64,000 nt of DNA from Cupriavidus sp. MP-37 (GCF_020618415.1 NZ_CP085344.1:3061001-3125000), one strand, 5' to 3'; shown: positions 26,676-37,898, numbered from the stretch's first letter. A program made the numbers and translations. Notes: generated from the sequence alone by a model not told the origin.

Positions 26676-26699
26676 GCATCGGAACCGCGGGAGGCAATC

Positions 26700-27956
26700 A
26701 TGTCTGCATCGGGCTTCGCACGACCCACGCTGACGCGGCGCAAGCGCCAGCGTGGCGCAGTGGCCATCATCGTGGGGCTGTCGCTGGCCGTGCTGATCGG
26801 CTTTGTCGGGCTGGCGCTCGACCTGGGCAAGCTCTATGTGACCAAGAGCGAGCTGCAGAACAGCGTCGATGCCTGCGCGCTGGCCGCGGCGCGCGACGTC
26901 ACCGGCGCCACGCCGCTGCTGGTGTCCGAGGCGGCGGGCCTGACCACCGGCTCGAGCAACGCCGCCTTGTTCCAGGGCAAGGCGGTGGAGATGTTCGAGA
27001 ACCTCAACGTCTCGTACAGCGATACCCCTGACAACACCTTCTATACCAAGGACAAGGTTCCCTACTCGCTCGACAAGATCAAATACGTCAAATGCACGGC
27101 CGAGCGCACAGGCATTGCCCACTGGTTCATCCAGGTCCTCAATGCCCTGCCCGGGATGAATATCCAGCCCAGCACCGTCAACGCCATGGCGGTCGCCACC
27201 ACCACCAGCGCGCAGACCGCCTGCGCCATCCCGGTCTACATCTGCACGCCGCAAACGGCGAACCCGGTCAGGACCGCGTACAACCGCGGCGACTGGATCC
27301 GATCGAAGGACGAAAAGGATCCATACGGTCCCGGCAGCTTTGGCTGGGCCGACCTGTCGCCCCCGGGAGGCGGTGCCTCCGAGCTGGCGGATCTTCTTGC
27401 AGGCTCCGGACAGTGCGACATGTCGGTGGTGGGGTCCAAGGTCGGCCAGCCGGGCAGCATCTCGGCACTGATACCCGCATGGAATACGCGCTTCGGGCTC
27501 TATACCGGCTCCTACAAGGGACCCGAGCATGGTACCCCCGACTTTGCCGGCTATGCCTACAGCGTCAAGTCATGGAACCCGCCCAACGGCGGCAACGCCT
27601 ACCCGGACTTCATCCAGAAGCGCGCCGCCAACGAGCCGTACCAGACCGACGCCAACGCCGGCCTGGTCACCAAGGGCACGCCGTCGACCAGGCAGGTGCA
27701 CCAGGCTGGCGCCGACCGCAGGCTGGTACAGGTGCCGGTGGTGGACTGCAACGAGCTCGCCTCGTCCAAGCAGGCCACGGTGGCCTCCTGGGCCTGCATG
27801 CTGCTGGTGCAGCCGATGCAGGAACCCAGCGCAAAGGACGTGACCTACATCGAGTACCTCGGCGACTCGAAGGACCCGACCAGCCCGTGCGCAACCCAGG
27901 GCGTGCCCGGTTCCAGCACGGGCAATGGCCCGCGCGTGCCGGTGCTGGTGCAATAG
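26700..27956 (+). CDS. TadG-like pilus assembly protein
   Basis: A 418-residue protein with an N-terminal pseudopilin-like helix (RQRGAVAIIVGLSLAVLIGFVGLALDLGKLYVTKSELQNSVDACALAAA), the Tad-domain signature shared by TadG proteins. The large remainder is extracellular or periplasmic with several cysteines and no clear MIDAS motif of a von Willebrand domain. It is shorter than the longest TadG proteins. GGGAGG lies seven bases before ATG 26700. Together with the following TadE- and TadF-like genes it likely forms minor pilins that prime or tip the pilus. Confidence 0.88.
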   Translation: MSASGFARPTLTRRKRQRGAVAIIVGLSLAVLIGFVGLALDLGKLYVTKSELQNSVDACALAAARDVTGATPLLVSEAAGLTTGSSNAALFQGKAVEMFENLNVSYSDTPDNTFYTKDKVPYSLDKIKYVKCTAERTGIAHWFIQVLNALPGMNIQPSTVNAMAVATTTSAQTACAIPVYICTPQTANPVRTAYNRGDWIRSKDEKDPYGPGSFGWADLSPPGGGASELADLLAGSGQCDMSVVGSKVGQPGSISALIPAWNTRFGLYTGSYKGPEHGTPDFAGYAYSVKSWNPPNGGNAYPDFIQKRAANEPYQTDANAGLVTKGTPSTRQVHQAGADRRLVQVPVVDCNELASSKQATVASWACMLLVQPMQEPSAKDVTYIEYLGDSKDPTSPCATQGVPGSSTGNGPRVPVLVQ

Positions 27957-27965
27957 GAGCCGATC

Positions 27966-28475
27966 ATGAAGCGATGCTGGCAACGCAGGTGCAATCGACG
28001 CGGCGCGGTCGCCGTGGAGTTTGCGCTGGTCCTGGTGCCCTTGCTGATGCTGGTGACCGGGGTGGCGGAGTACGGGCGCGCCATCTACCAGTACAACGCC
28101 CTGGCCAAGGCCACGCGCGACGCGGCGCGCTACCTGTCGCAATACGCGCCAAGCGAGCCGAATTATCCGGTGGAGCAGGCAAAATGCGTCGCCGTCTATG
28201 GCAAGACCACTTGCGGCGGCACGGCGCTGGTGAAAGGCCTCAGCACGTCCATGGTGGTGGTCTGCGACCGCGTCGACGCCACCGGCTGCGCCGGCAAGCA
28301 GTATGCCAACGTTGCCATCTACGAAGGCGGGGGCAGTTCCGGCACGCCGGCGGGGACAATCAACCTGGTGGAGGTGAAGATTTCGGGCTTCACCTACTCG
28401 CCCATGCAGAGTTACCTCAATGTGGGGGCGCTCGCGTTCTCCGATATCGCAACGGTAATGAGGCAGGTGCTATGA
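27966..28475 (+). CDS. tadE: TadE-family pseudopilin
   Basis: A 169-residue minor pilin-like protein. The N-terminal segment CNRRGAVAVEFALVLVPLLMLVTGVAEYGRAIYQYNALAKATRDAARYLS is the TadE domain: a hydrophilic leader, Gly, then a conserved Glu21 and hydrophobic helix. It can be cleaved by TadV like Flp. The mature part has four cysteines (KCVAVYGKTTCGG, VVVCDRVDATGCAGK), likely disulfide-bonded outside the cell. AGGAGCC precedes ATG 27966. Its stop overlaps the next start by four bases (ATGA), indicating coupling. Confidence 0.92.
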   Translation: MKRCWQRRCNRRGAVAVEFALVLVPLLMLVTGVAEYGRAIYQYNALAKATRDAARYLSQYAPSEPNYPVEQAKCVAVYGKTTCGGTALVKGLSTSMVVVCDRVDATGCAGKQYANVAIYEGGGSSGTPAGTINLVEVKISGFTYSPMQSYLNVGALAFSDIATVMRQVL

Positions 28476-28930
28476 CCCCGCTCCGCACCCCGCGCCTGCG
28501 TACGCGCCAGACCGGCGCAGCCGCCATCGAGTTCGCCCTGGTCGCCAGCATTTTCTTCATGCTGCTGATCGGCATCGCCGAGTTTTCGCGCGTGCTGTTC
28601 TACTGGAACACCGCCGGCGAAGCCACCCGGCTGGGCGCGCGCATCGCCGTGGTCTGCGACGTCACCGATAGCGCCCTCAAGGACCGCATGACGCATCTGA
28701 TGCCCTTGCTGAAGGCCAGCAATATCCAGGTCGCCTACGAGCCCAGCGGCTGCGACGCCGACGATGACATGGCGCGCAATTCCTGCCGCTCCGTCACCGT
28801 CAGCGTGGCCAATGTCACGGTCAAGACCTTCATTCCGGTGGTGCCGATCACGGTGTCGCTGCCTCCGTTCACGACCACGCTGCCGCGGGAGAGCCTCGAC
28901 TCCTCCACCGGCGGCAAGATCTGCAACTAG
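28472..28930 (+). CDS. TadE/TadF-family pseudopilin
   Basis: A 152-residue protein with the same architecture as the preceding one: [48 protein letters not shown], with the conserved Glu after the processing site and a long hydrophobic helix. The extracellular part has several Cys and ends in GGKICN. It is TadF by position, TadE by sequence. The start ATG 28472 overlaps the previous stop, and the upstream AGGCAGG can serve as ribosome site. Confidence 0.9.
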   Translation: MTPLRTPRLRTRQTGAAAIEFALVASIFFMLLIGIAEFSRVLFYWNTAGEATRLGARIAVVCDVTDSALKDRMTHLMPLLKASNIQVAYEPSGCDADDDMARNSCRSVTVSVANVTVKTFIPVVPITVSLPPFTTTLPRESLDSSTGGKICN

Positions 28931-28953
28931 CGCGCACGAGCCAGGAGCTCATC

Positions 28954-30147
28954 ATGCTCAAGATTCTGATCGTTTCCGAAGACGCCAACCGCCTGGCCGA
29001 GATCCACCGGATCAGCGCCGCGGTGGGCAACTTCCAGGCCATGACGCTGCAGGAGGGCCTGGGCCGCTTCCCCCTGCATGCCAGCCGACTGCGCATGGCG
29101 GACCTGCTGGTCCTGGAGCTGCCCGCCATCAGCCCGCAGCAGATGCAGGCAGTCGAGATGCTGCGCCAGCAGCATCCCGAGCTGCCGTGCATCTTGATCA
29201 CGCCGGCGCCCAACTCGGAGGTGCTGATCAAGGCGATGCGCGCCGGCATCCGCGACGTGCTGCCGTGGCCGCTGGACAAGGTCCAGCTGGCCGAGGCGCT
29301 CAGGCGCGTCGAAGCCGCCCACGTGCCGCGCGCGCAGGACAACGGGCAAGTGATTTCCGTGATTTCCTGCAAGGGCGGTGCCGGCACCAGCTTTATCGCG
29401 GCCAACCTCGGCGACGCGCTGGCGCGGCATCTTGGCAAGCGCGTACTGGTGATCGACCTGAACCGGCACTTCGGCGACCTGACCTATATCGTCAGCGACA
29501 AGGTCCCGCCGTCCACGCTGCCCGAAATCTGCAGCCAGATCGACCGCATGGACAGCGCCTTCCTCGAGGCCTGCCTGGTGCACGTGGACAACGACTTCGA
29601 CATGCTGGCGGGCGCGTCGGACCCGGTCAAGGCCAGCCAGATCCAGAAGGACAAGCTGGAGTGGATCCTCTCGGTGGTACAGCCGGCCTACGACTTCGTG
29701 ATCTTCGACCTGGGTCAGAGCATCGACCCGCTGTCGATCGGCGTGCTGGACCACAGCGACCGCATCTGCGTGGTCGCCGAACCCGCAATCTCCTTCGGCC
29801 GTCCTGGCCGCCGGCTGCTCGATATCCTGGGCGCCCTTCACTACCCCGCCGACAAGGTCCGCCTGGTGCTCAACCGCACCGGCCGCAAGCACGAGATGCC
29901 GCGCGCGACGATGGAAGAAATCTTCGGCATGAAAGCCGCGTTCACGCTGCCCGACGACCCGGCCGCGGTGGACGAAGCCATCAGCCACGGCGAGCCGGTG
30001 GCCAAGCTGAGCCGGCGCAGCGCCATGACGCGCGCGCTGCAGGCGATGGCCACGCAGCTCTGCACGCCGGCCGAGGCCGAGCGGCGCAGCCGCACCGAAA
30101 CCGCATCGCCGCTGCGCCGGCTGATGCTGCGCGCGAAGAGCACCTGA
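28954..30147 (+). CDS. cpaE: Tad pilus localisation ATPase-like protein CpaE/TadZ
   Basis: A 397-residue protein. Residues 1 to about 125 form an atypical receiver domain ([45 protein letters not shown]). The ParA/MinD-type domain follows, with a deviant Walker [15 protein letters not shown] in which the last Lys of GKT is replaced by Thr, as in other CpaE/TadZ proteins. [14 protein letters not shown] and [14 protein letters not shown] are the switch regions. It is expected to recruit the CpaF ATPase to its place in the cell. CCAGGAG precedes ATG 28954. Confidence 0.94.
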   Translation: MLKILIVSEDANRLAEIHRISAAVGNFQAMTLQEGLGRFPLHASRLRMADLLVLELPAISPQQMQAVEMLRQQHPELPCILITPAPNSEVLIKAMRAGIRDVLPWPLDKVQLAEALRRVEAAHVPRAQDNGQVISVISCKGGAGTSFIAANLGDALARHLGKRVLVIDLNRHFGDLTYIVSDKVPPSTLPEICSQIDRMDSAFLEACLVHVDNDFDMLAGASDPVKASQIQKDKLEWILSVVQPAYDFVIFDLGQSIDPLSIGVLDHSDRICVVAEPAISFGRPGRRLLDILGALHYPADKVRLVLNRTGRKHEMPRATMEEIFGMKAAFTLPDDPAAVDEAISHGEPVAKLSRRSAMTRALQAMATQLCTPAEAERRSRTETASPLRRLMLRAKST

Positions 30148-30206
30148 TTGCACCGATTGCAGCCGACCGGCCACGGTCATCCGCACCCGCCAACGAGGAG
30201 TCCATC

Positions 30207-31577
30207 ATGTCGATCCGAGAACAACTGGCCAATGCCGAGCCTGCCTTCACCGTCAACGGCCACGCCGCGATCCAGTTTGCGACCTCGGCCGCCTCCGTCT
30301 CGGGTGGCTACCATCAGCTCAAGCGCGACGTGCACGAAACCGTGCTCGACCGCGTCGAGCTGGAGCGCCTGGCGCGCTATCCGCAGGAACAGGTGCGCCA
30401 GGAGATCACCGCGCTGGTCAACCTGATCGTCGACGAGCAGAAGGTGCTGCTCAACGACAACGAGCGCCGCCAGCTGACGGTGGAGATCTACGACGAGATG
30501 TTCGGCTTCGGCCCGCTCGAGCCGCTGCTGAAGGACCCCACGGTATCCGACATCCTGGTCAACACCGCGCGCCAGACCTACGTGGAACGGCGCGGCAAGC
30601 TGGAGCTGACCGATGTCCTGTTCTACGACGACGCGCACCTGATGAAGGTGATCGAGAAGATCGTGTCGCGCGTGGGGCGCCGCATCGACGAGACCAGCCC
30701 GATGGTCGATGCGCGCCTGCCCGACGGCTCGCGCGTCAACGCCATTATTCCGCCCTCGGCCATCGACGGGCCGCTGCTGTCGATCCGTCGCTTTGCCGTG
30801 AATCCGCTGCAGGTGGCCGACCTGGTCAACTTGCGCAGCCTGACGCCGCCGATGGCGCAATTGCTGCAGGCGCTGTCGCAGGCCAAGGTCAACGTGCTGG
30901 TGTCCGGCGGCACCGGCAGCGGCAAGACCACGCTGCTGAACATCCTGTCCGGCTTTATCCCGGAGGACGAGCGCGTGGTCACGATCGAGGATGCCGCGGA
31001 ACTTCAGCTGCGCCAGCCCCACGTGCTGCGGCTGGAAACGCGCCCGCCCAATATCGAGGGCAAGGGCGAGATCACGCAGCGCGCGCTGGTGCGCAATGCA
31101 CTGCGCATGCGGCCTGACCGCATCATCCTGGGCGAAGTGCGCGGCGGCGAGGCGCTGGACATGCTCAACGCGATGAACACCGGCCATGAAGGCTCGCTGA
31201 CCACCATCCACGCCAACACCCCGCGCGATGCGCTGACGCGGCTGGAGAACATGGTCAGCATGGCGGGCCTGACCATGCCGGCCAAGGCCATGCGGCAACA
31301 GATCGCCTCCGCCATCACCGTGATCGTGCAGGCCGCGCGCATGACCGATGGCCGCCGCAAGATCATCAGCATCCAGGAGATCACCGGCATGGAGGGCGAC
31401 ATCATCAACATGCAAGAGATCTTCACCTTCCAGCGCACCGGGGTGGACAAGGACGGCACCGTGCGCGGCAACTTCCGCGCCACGGGGGTGTATCCCAAGT
31501 TTGCCGAGCGGCTGCGCGTGTTCGGCGTTGGATTGCCGGATGACACCTACGACCCGGCCAAGCGCTACGAAGTCTGA
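30207..31577 (+). CDS. cpaF: Tad pilus secretion ATPase CpaF/TadA
   Basis: A 456-residue hexameric ATPase powering Flp pilus extension and retraction. The N-terminal part has [27 protein letters not shown]. Walker A is GGTGSGKT (234-241), followed by the Asp box [12 protein letters not shown], the Walker B region [21 protein letters not shown], and the His box [17 protein letters not shown]. All catalytic motifs are intact. ATG 30207 after ACGAGGAG is chosen; upstream frame is shadow of cpaE. It precedes tadB by 45 bases. Confidence 0.97.
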   Translation: MSIREQLANAEPAFTVNGHAAIQFATSAASVSGGYHQLKRDVHETVLDRVELERLARYPQEQVRQEITALVNLIVDEQKVLLNDNERRQLTVEIYDEMFGFGPLEPLLKDPTVSDILVNTARQTYVERRGKLELTDVLFYDDAHLMKVIEKIVSRVGRRIDETSPMVDARLPDGSRVNAIIPPSAIDGPLLSIRRFAVNPLQVADLVNLRSLTPPMAQLLQALSQAKVNVLVSGGTGSGKTTLLNILSGFIPEDERVVTIEDAAELQLRQPHVLRLETRPPNIEGKGEITQRALVRNALRMRPDRIILGEVRGGEALDMLNAMNTGHEGSLTTIHANTPRDALTRLENMVSMAGLTMPAKAMRQQIASAITVIVQAARMTDGRRKIISIQEITGMEGDIINMQEIFTFQRTGVDKDGTVRGNFRATGVYPKFAERLRVFGVGLPDDTYDPAKRYEV

Positions 31578-31622
31578 CCTGCCAGGGCCCATACCAATGC
31601 GATCCATCCGGGGGAGCTACCC

Positions 31623-32600
31623 ATGAGCACGATCTTCTACGCCTTCGGCATCCTGCTGTTCGTTGCCGTGGTGCTCTGCGTCGAGGGCATCTACCTGTGG
31701 TGGAACAATGCCCACGGTCCCGCGGCCAAGCGTATCGAAGCCCGGCTGCGCGCGCTGTCGGCCGGCGGACACGTCGGTGCCGAGCAGCTCTCGATTCTGA
31801 AGAAGCGCATGCTGGCCGACTCGCCGCGCCTGCAGCAGTGGCTGATGCGCGTGCCGCGCATTGGCGCGCTCGACCGCTGGCTCGAGCAGTCCGGCAGCAC
31901 CTGGTCCGTGGCGCAGCTGCTGGGCTACTGCGCCATGGTGGTGTTGTGCACGCTCGCACTGATTCCGCTGCTGCCCGTGCCGGCCTCGCTGGTGCTGCTC
32001 GGCGCGGTGCTGACCGCCATGCTGCCGGTGCTGCATGTGGTGCGCCTGCGCGGCAAACGGCTCAAGCAACTCGAGGCGCAACTGCCCGATGCGGTCGACA
32101 TGATCAGCCGCGCCCTGCGCGCCGGGCACTCGTTCAGCGGGGCACTCAGCATGGTCGGGCAGGAAATGAAGGCACCGATCGGGCCGGAGTTCCGCACCAC
32201 CTTCGAAGAGATCAACTACGGCGTGGCGCTGGACGAAGCCATGACCAACCTGGCCATACGCGTGCCGGTGGCCGACCTGCGCTACTTTGTCATCGCGGTC
32301 CTGATCCAGCGCGAAAGCGGCGGCAACCTGGCCGAGATCCTCGACACGATCGGCACCATGGTGCGCGAGCGCCTGAAGCTGTTCGACAAGATCCGCGTGC
32401 TGTCGGCCGAAGGCAAGATGTCTGCATGGGTGCTGGGACTGCTGCCCTTCTGCACCGCGGGCCTGATCCTGTTGGTCAATCCGGGCTTCATGAATGTGCT
32501 GTGGGAAGATCCGCTGGGGTTGCGCCTGATCGGCGGGGCGCTGGTGTCGATGAGCTTCGGGGTGCTGTGGATGCGCAAGATCATCCGGATCCGGGTCTGA
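31623..32600 (+). CDS. tadB: Tad inner-membrane platform protein TadB
   Basis: A 325-residue GspF-type platform protein. Membrane helices lie at about residues 4-22, near 100-142 (two), and near 275-320 (two). The cytoplasmic T2SF domain is LEAQLPDAVDMISRALRAGHSFSGALSMVGQE, followed by FEEINYGVALDEAMTNLAIRVP and IQRESGGNLAEILDTIGTMVRERLKL, all typical TadB. It forms with TadC the inner-membrane base through which CpaF acts. GGGGGAG precedes ATG 31623. Confidence 0.95.
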   Translation: MSTIFYAFGILLFVAVVLCVEGIYLWWNNAHGPAAKRIEARLRALSAGGHVGAEQLSILKKRMLADSPRLQQWLMRVPRIGALDRWLEQSGSTWSVAQLLGYCAMVVLCTLALIPLLPVPASLVLLGAVLTAMLPVLHVVRLRGKRLKQLEAQLPDAVDMISRALRAGHSFSGALSMVGQEMKAPIGPEFRTTFEEINYGVALDEAMTNLAIRVPVADLRYFVIAVLIQRESGGNLAEILDTIGTMVRERLKLFDKIRVLSAEGKMSAWVLGLLPFCTAGLILLVNPGFMNVLWEDPLGLRLIGGALVSMSFGVLWMRKIIRIRV

Positions 32601-32673
32601 AACCGGCTGCGGTCACCTCAGCGCAGTACGAGAAGAAGCAGGCCTTGGACAGCCATACTGACGGGAGTCCATC

Positions 32674-33648
32674 ATGCAAGAGATTTTCCAGGGGTTCCAG
32701 GGCGACCAGATGATCGTACTCGTTCTGGTCTTCGTGGCGGCGTTCGGCACGGTATTCGGCGTGCTCTATGTGTTTGCGCCCCACCGGCTGCGTGGGCGGG
32801 CCGAGCAGATCGCCGGCCAGGCCGGGCCATTCGAGGCCGACTCGGGTCGGCAGCAGGCAGTGATCGAGCAGCTGGTGAAGTGGGCGCAGCCGGTATCGCG
32901 GCTTTCGCTGCCCAAGGAGGGCTGGGAGAATTCGCAGCTGCGCGTGCGTTTCATGAATGCGGGCTGGCGCAGTGCCAGCGCCGCACCGCTGTACTTCGGC
33001 GCCAAGACCGTCCTGGCCGTCGGGCTGCCAATGCTGGGACTACTGGCGGTCAGCAGCCAGCCCGGGCTGCAGAACCAGCAGCTGATGTTCGTGCTGCTGG
33101 CAGTGCTGGGCGCGATCGGCTATTACCTGCCGAATCTGGTCCTCGCCCGCAAAGTCTCCCAACGCCAGCGCACCGTCTTCGAAGAATTCCCCGACGTGAT
33201 CGACCTGCTGACCGTCTGCGTCGAAGCCGGCCTCGGCCTGGACGCGGCGCTGATGCGCGTGGCCGACGAACTGGCGCTGCGCTGCCCGGTGCTGGCCGAC
33301 GAGCTGCAGCTGATGCTGCTGGAACTGCGCTCGGGTTTCTCGAAGGAAAAGGCCCTGACCAACCTGTCGCTGCGCACCGGGGTGGAGGACGTGGACAAGT
33401 TTGCGTCGATGCTGGTCCAGGCCGACCGCTTCGGCACCAGCCTGGGTGAGTCGCTGCGCGTGCTGTCCGACATGCTGCGCACCAAGCGCCGCATGCGCGC
33501 CGAGGAGCAGGCCGCCAAGATTGCGCTGAAGCTGCTGTTCCCGCTGATCTTCACCATCTTCCCGTCATTGCTGCTGGTGCTGCTGGGACCGGCCTTCATC
33601 CAGATCTATCGCGTGCTGCTGCCAACCATGGCGGGACAAGGAGGATAA
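32674..33648 (+). CDS. tadC: Tad inner-membrane platform protein TadC
   Basis: A 324-residue second GspF-type platform protein. Helices lie near residues 10-30, 110-153 and 287-315. The core motif is FEEFPDVIDLLTVCVEAGLGLDAALMRVADEL, then MLLELRSGFSKEKALTNLSLRTGVEDVDKFASMLVQADRFGTSLGESLRV. It is the last gene of the operon; a strong terminator follows. The usual downstream TPR gene tadD is not present. GGGAGTC precedes ATG 32674. Confidence 0.95.
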   Translation: MQEIFQGFQGDQMIVLVLVFVAAFGTVFGVLYVFAPHRLRGRAEQIAGQAGPFEADSGRQQAVIEQLVKWAQPVSRLSLPKEGWENSQLRVRFMNAGWRSASAAPLYFGAKTVLAVGLPMLGLLAVSSQPGLQNQQLMFVLLAVLGAIGYYLPNLVLARKVSQRQRTVFEEFPDVIDLLTVCVEAGLGLDAALMRVADELALRCPVLADELQLMLLELRSGFSKEKALTNLSLRTGVEDVDKFASMLVQADRFGTSLGESLRVLSDMLRTKRRMRAEEQAAKIALKLLFPLIFTIFPSLLLVLLGPAFIQIYRVLLPTMAGQGG

Positions 33649-33717
33649 AACTCCCGGGAAACCGCGACCGTTTCCCCCGGCTGTCTCCCGGTGCAATGCC
33701 GGCAAGACAGTCACTTG

Positions 33718-33743
33718 CCCGGAACCAGGTTCCGGGCTTTTTT
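33718..33743 (+). terminator. Rho-independent terminator of the Tad operon
   Basis: Stem CCCGGAAC/GTTCCGGG with a 3-base loop (CAG), followed by C and six T. It lies 70 bases after the tadC stop. A weaker inverted repeat (GGGAAAC/GTTTCCC) lies just before it near 33656-33677. Confidence 0.9.
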
Positions 33744-33859
33744 GCTTTCCGGGGCAAACCCGAGGGCTTGACCGGACGGGCTGGCTTCTGAAGAATGCAG
33801 GCAATCCCCCTGCCGGCGCCGAGACCCTGCAGCGCGCGCCCTACCCGCCCGGAGTCCCG

Positions 33860-34633
33860 ATGAAGCTACGCATCCTGAGCGACCTCCACATCGAACACCA
33901 CTTGCCGGAATCGGTGCCCCCGTGCGACGCCGACCTCGTGGTACTGGCCGGCGACATCGCCAACGGCCGCGACGGCATCGACTGGGCCGTCAGCACGTTC
34001 AGCCAGCCGGTGGTCTATGTGCCGGGCAACCACGAGTACTACGAGAGCAATTTCGAGGTCGTGGACCAGCAGATGGCCGAGGCCGCCGCCGCGCATCCCC
34101 GGGTGCGCCTGCTCAATGGCGCGGTCGCGGAATTCGACGGCGTGCGCGTCATCGGCACGACCTGGTGGACCGACTACACGCTGTTCGGCACCGACCGGCG
34201 CGACGAGGCGATGCAGGCGTGCGCAAAGGCAATGTACGACCACCGGCTGATCGAAATCCGCGGCGATGACGGCCACATGCGCCAGTTCACGCCGCAGGAC
34301 GCGCTGGCACGCCACCTGGCCGCGTCTGGCTGGCTGCAGGCGCAGCTGGCGCTGCCCTACGCCGGCAAGACGGTGGTGGTCACGCACCACGGCCCGGATC
34401 TCGGCAGCCTGGACCCGCGTTTCTCGCACGATCTGGTCTCCGGCGGCTTCCTGTCACGCCGGCCCGACCTGGTGGCGCAGGCAGACCTGTGGATCCACGG
34501 CCATACCCACACCAGCTTCGACTACTGCGTCGACAATTCGCGCGTGGTCTGCAATCCGCGCGGCTATGTCAGCCGCCGCACCGGCGAGGTGGAGAACAAG
34601 TCCTTCGACTGGTGCTGCGTGGTCGAGGTCTGA
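33860..34633 (+). CDS. Calcineurin-like metallophosphoesterase
   Basis: A 257-residue cytoplasmic phosphoesterase. The metal-site motifs are visible in order: LSDLHIEHH (D-x-H), LAGDIANG (GD), YVPGNHEYYE (GNHE), VVTHHGPD and WIHGHTHTSFDY (GHTH). The substrate cannot be told; related proteins act on nucleotides or other phosphoesters. ATG 33860 follows GGAGTCCCG. It is monocistronic, bounded by the Tad terminator upstream and a bidirectional terminator shared with groL downstream. Confidence 0.92.
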   Translation: MKLRILSDLHIEHHLPESVPPCDADLVVLAGDIANGRDGIDWAVSTFSQPVVYVPGNHEYYESNFEVVDQQMAEAAAAHPRVRLLNGAVAEFDGVRVIGTTWWTDYTLFGTDRRDEAMQACAKAMYDHRLIEIRGDDGHMRQFTPQDALARHLAASGWLQAQLALPYAGKTVVVTHHGPDLGSLDPRFSHDLVSGGFLSRRPDLVAQADLWIHGHTHTSFDYCVDNSRVVCNPRGYVSRRTGEVENKSFDWCCVVEV

Positions 34634-34688
34634 CCCGGCCTGGCCTGCTGTCTGCCGCGCCGGCGATCCAAACGTCGGCGATCCAAAG

Positions 34689-34724
34689 AAAAACCCCCGC
34701 GGGCTCGCACCCGCGGGGGTTTTT
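34689..34724. terminator. Bidirectional rho-independent terminator between phosphoesterase and groL
   Basis: A perfect 15-base stem: AAAAACCCCCGCGGG and CCCGCGGGGGTTTTT with a six-base loop. A and T runs on both sides let it work for the plus-strand phosphoesterase and minus-strand groESL transcripts, which converge here. Confidence 0.93.
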
Positions 34725-34764
34725 CATGACAGCCTGCCCGTGAAGGCAGTCGGTCGGCAATGAA

Positions 34765-36441
<1,677 letters not shown>

Positions 36442-36455
36442 CTACAAGTAACGGA

Positions 36456-36746
36456 TTACTTGTTGACCACGGCCATGATGTCTTCTTCGCGCATGACCAG
36501 CAGTTCCTGGCCATCCACCTTCACGCCCTGGCCGGCATACTTGCCGAACAGCACGCGATCGCCGACCTTGACGTCCAGGGCGATGTTGTTGCCCTTGTCA
36601 TCCTTCTTGCCGGGACCGATTGCCAGCACTTCGCCTTGATCGGGCTTCTCGGCAGCGTTGTCGGGAATCACGATACCGGACGCGGTCTTGGTTTCGTTGT
36701 CCAGACGCTTCACGATCACGCGGTCGTGCAGAGGACGCAGATTCAT
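36456..36746 (-). CDS. groS: Co-chaperonin GroES (Hsp10)
   Basis: A 96-residue chaperonin cap. It starts [21 protein letters not shown], has the mobile loop ([21 protein letters not shown]), GPGKKDDKG and the beta-barrel end [33 protein letters not shown] 36746 has CTAGGAG upstream; an in-frame start six codons earlier lacks family sequence. First gene of groESL under CIRCE control. Confidence 0.99.
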
Positions 36747-36840
36747 ACGGACTCCTAGATACAAAGTGAGTTTTTGATCACAAATCGGCCGGCTACCGAG
36801 GCGACGGCCGTCAGAAATGTTCAGGTGTCGCAGAGGGCTG

Positions 36841-36867
36841 TTAGCACTCCCCCCTGACGAGTGCTAA
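36841..36867. promoter_or_regulatory. CIRCE element (HrcA operator) of groESL
   Basis: Perfect consensus: TTAGCACTC, nine bases, GAGTGCTAA. It sits about 95 bases upstream of groS and overlaps the expected transcription start, so HrcA should repress groESL at normal temperature. Confidence 0.97.
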
Positions 36868-36895
36868 TTATAGGGACGGGGTGGGGGCATTTCAA
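36867..36895 (-). promoter_or_regulatory. Sigma-70 promoter of groESL
   Basis: On the minus strand: TTGAAA (36895-36890), a 17-base spacer, then TATAAT (36872-36867). The -10 box abuts CIRCE, so the start point falls inside the operator, the usual arrangement for HrcA repression. Confidence 0.88.
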
Positions 36896-37106
36896 GACAG
36901 GTGCCGGATACGGGTTTTCCCCCGGGTGAGCGGGGCACTTGTAGGAACAAGGCCGACCTCTGATCGGCGCATGCCCGACAGCGCGAAGCCAACCCGCTGC
37001 CTAGACTGGCCTTGTCGCCGCGTGGCCTGCCAGGCAGGCCGGTGCGGCATACGTGGCGCCGCGCCTGCCAGGCCGGCGCTTCCGACCCTAACCCTGGAGG
37101 TATTCC

Positions 37107-37544
37107 ATGGATCCGAAACAACCCGCTCGCCATACCCGAATCGCCAGCGTGATTGCGGCAGGCCTGGCAGGCCTCAGCTGTGCCGCCGCCATCGCCCAGA
37201 CCACCACCACGCCCGCCACGCCCGCCACCCCGGCCACGCCGGCAAGCCCTGCCGCGCAGGGCATGCCCGCAACCCCCGCAACGCCTGCCGTGCCGGCCAC
37301 CGCGGCCAGCCCCGCCGGCGGTCAGGGCGTCGCTCCCGGTGTGACCCAGATCCAGCCGCCGAAGGACCCGCTGGTCGAGCGCCGCGAGGCACGCCGGCAG
37401 GCCGCCGCCGAATACAAGGCGAAGAAAAAGGCCGCCAAGGGCGAGTACAAGGATGAAGTCGGCGCTGCCAGGCAGGAACGCAAGGTCGAGAACAAGGCAG
37501 CGGATGCCGCCGCGCGCCAGGAAATGACTGCGCCGAAGCAGTGA
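37107..37544 (+). CDS. Small secreted protein with Ala/Thr/Pro repeats and charged C-terminus
   Basis: A 145-residue exported protein of unknown function. A signal peptide ends near residue 31 (AAAIAQ). A low-complexity part follows with repeated TPA/ATP units (about residues 32-75). The C-terminal half is a strongly charged helix rich in Ala, Lys, Glu and Arg (EARRQAAAEYKAKKKAAKGEYKDEVGAARQERKVENKAADA), probably a coiled coil. CTGGAGG lies seven bases before ATG 37107, an excellent ribosome site. Such proteins are common near the envelope in Burkholderiales. A terminator follows. Confidence 0.8.
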   Translation: MDPKQPARHTRIASVIAAGLAGLSCAAAIAQTTTTPATPATPATPASPAAQGMPATPATPAVPATAASPAGGQGVAPGVTQIQPPKDPLVERREARRQAAAEYKAKKKAAKGEYKDEVGAARQERKVENKAADAAARQEMTAPKQ

Positions 37545-37579
37545 TGCAGCGGTCGCGGTGAGCGCCGCCGCGCCAATGC

Positions 37580-37604
37580 AAACGGGCCCCGCGGGGCCCG
37601 TTTT
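37580..37604. terminator. Bidirectional terminator between secreted protein and ArsR-like gene
   Basis: Stem AAACGGGCCCC/GGGGCCCGTTT with a two-base loop followed by T on the plus strand and A-side on the other; converging genes end on both sides (37544 and 37611). Confidence 0.85.
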
Positions 37605-37610
37605 GCCGTG

Positions 37611-37898
37611 TCAGTCGGCCAGTCCGCTGGCGTCGATATAGCCCAGCGCTTCGGTGACGGCGCGCCGCGCCTTCAGCACGTAGCAGACCCGCCGCTCCTG
37701 GATCGACAGCGCCAGCACGTCGGCCTGCACCAGCTCAGAGAACACATGGCCGGCACGCCCCAGGCTCAGCCGCGCCACCTGCGCCAGGTCGGTGGCCGGC
37801 AGCCCGGCCTCGCCTGCCTCAAGCAGCGCGCGGCAGATGCGGATGCGCGCGGGTTCGGTCATCAGCGCCAGCGTCAGCGTACTTTCCTGGGTCTCCAT
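37611..37898 (-). CDS. ArsR-like winged-helix regulator
   Basis: A 95-residue small DNA-binding protein. The fold is METQESTLTLALMTEPARIRICRALLEAGEAGLPATDLAQVARLSLGRAGHVFSELVQADVLALSIQERRVCYVLK, an ArsR/SmtB-style winged helix with recognition helix near LSLGRAGHVFSEL. A single Cys near the C-terminus (RRVCYVL) does not make a typical metal site, so the signal is unknown. ATG 37898 follows GAGGTG. It stands alone; nearby candidates for control are the IorAB genes. Confidence 0.75.
   Translation of the reverse strand: METQESTLTLALMTEPARIRICRALLEAGEAGLPATDLAQVARLSLGRAGHVFSELVQADVLALSIQERRVCYVLKARRAVTEALGYIDASGLAD

Noticed and set aside
37195..37320. Short tandem-like repeats suggestive of a CRISPR or minisatellite
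   Set aside because: They encode Thr/Pro/Ala low-complexity repeats of a secreted protein; units are irregular and in frame.
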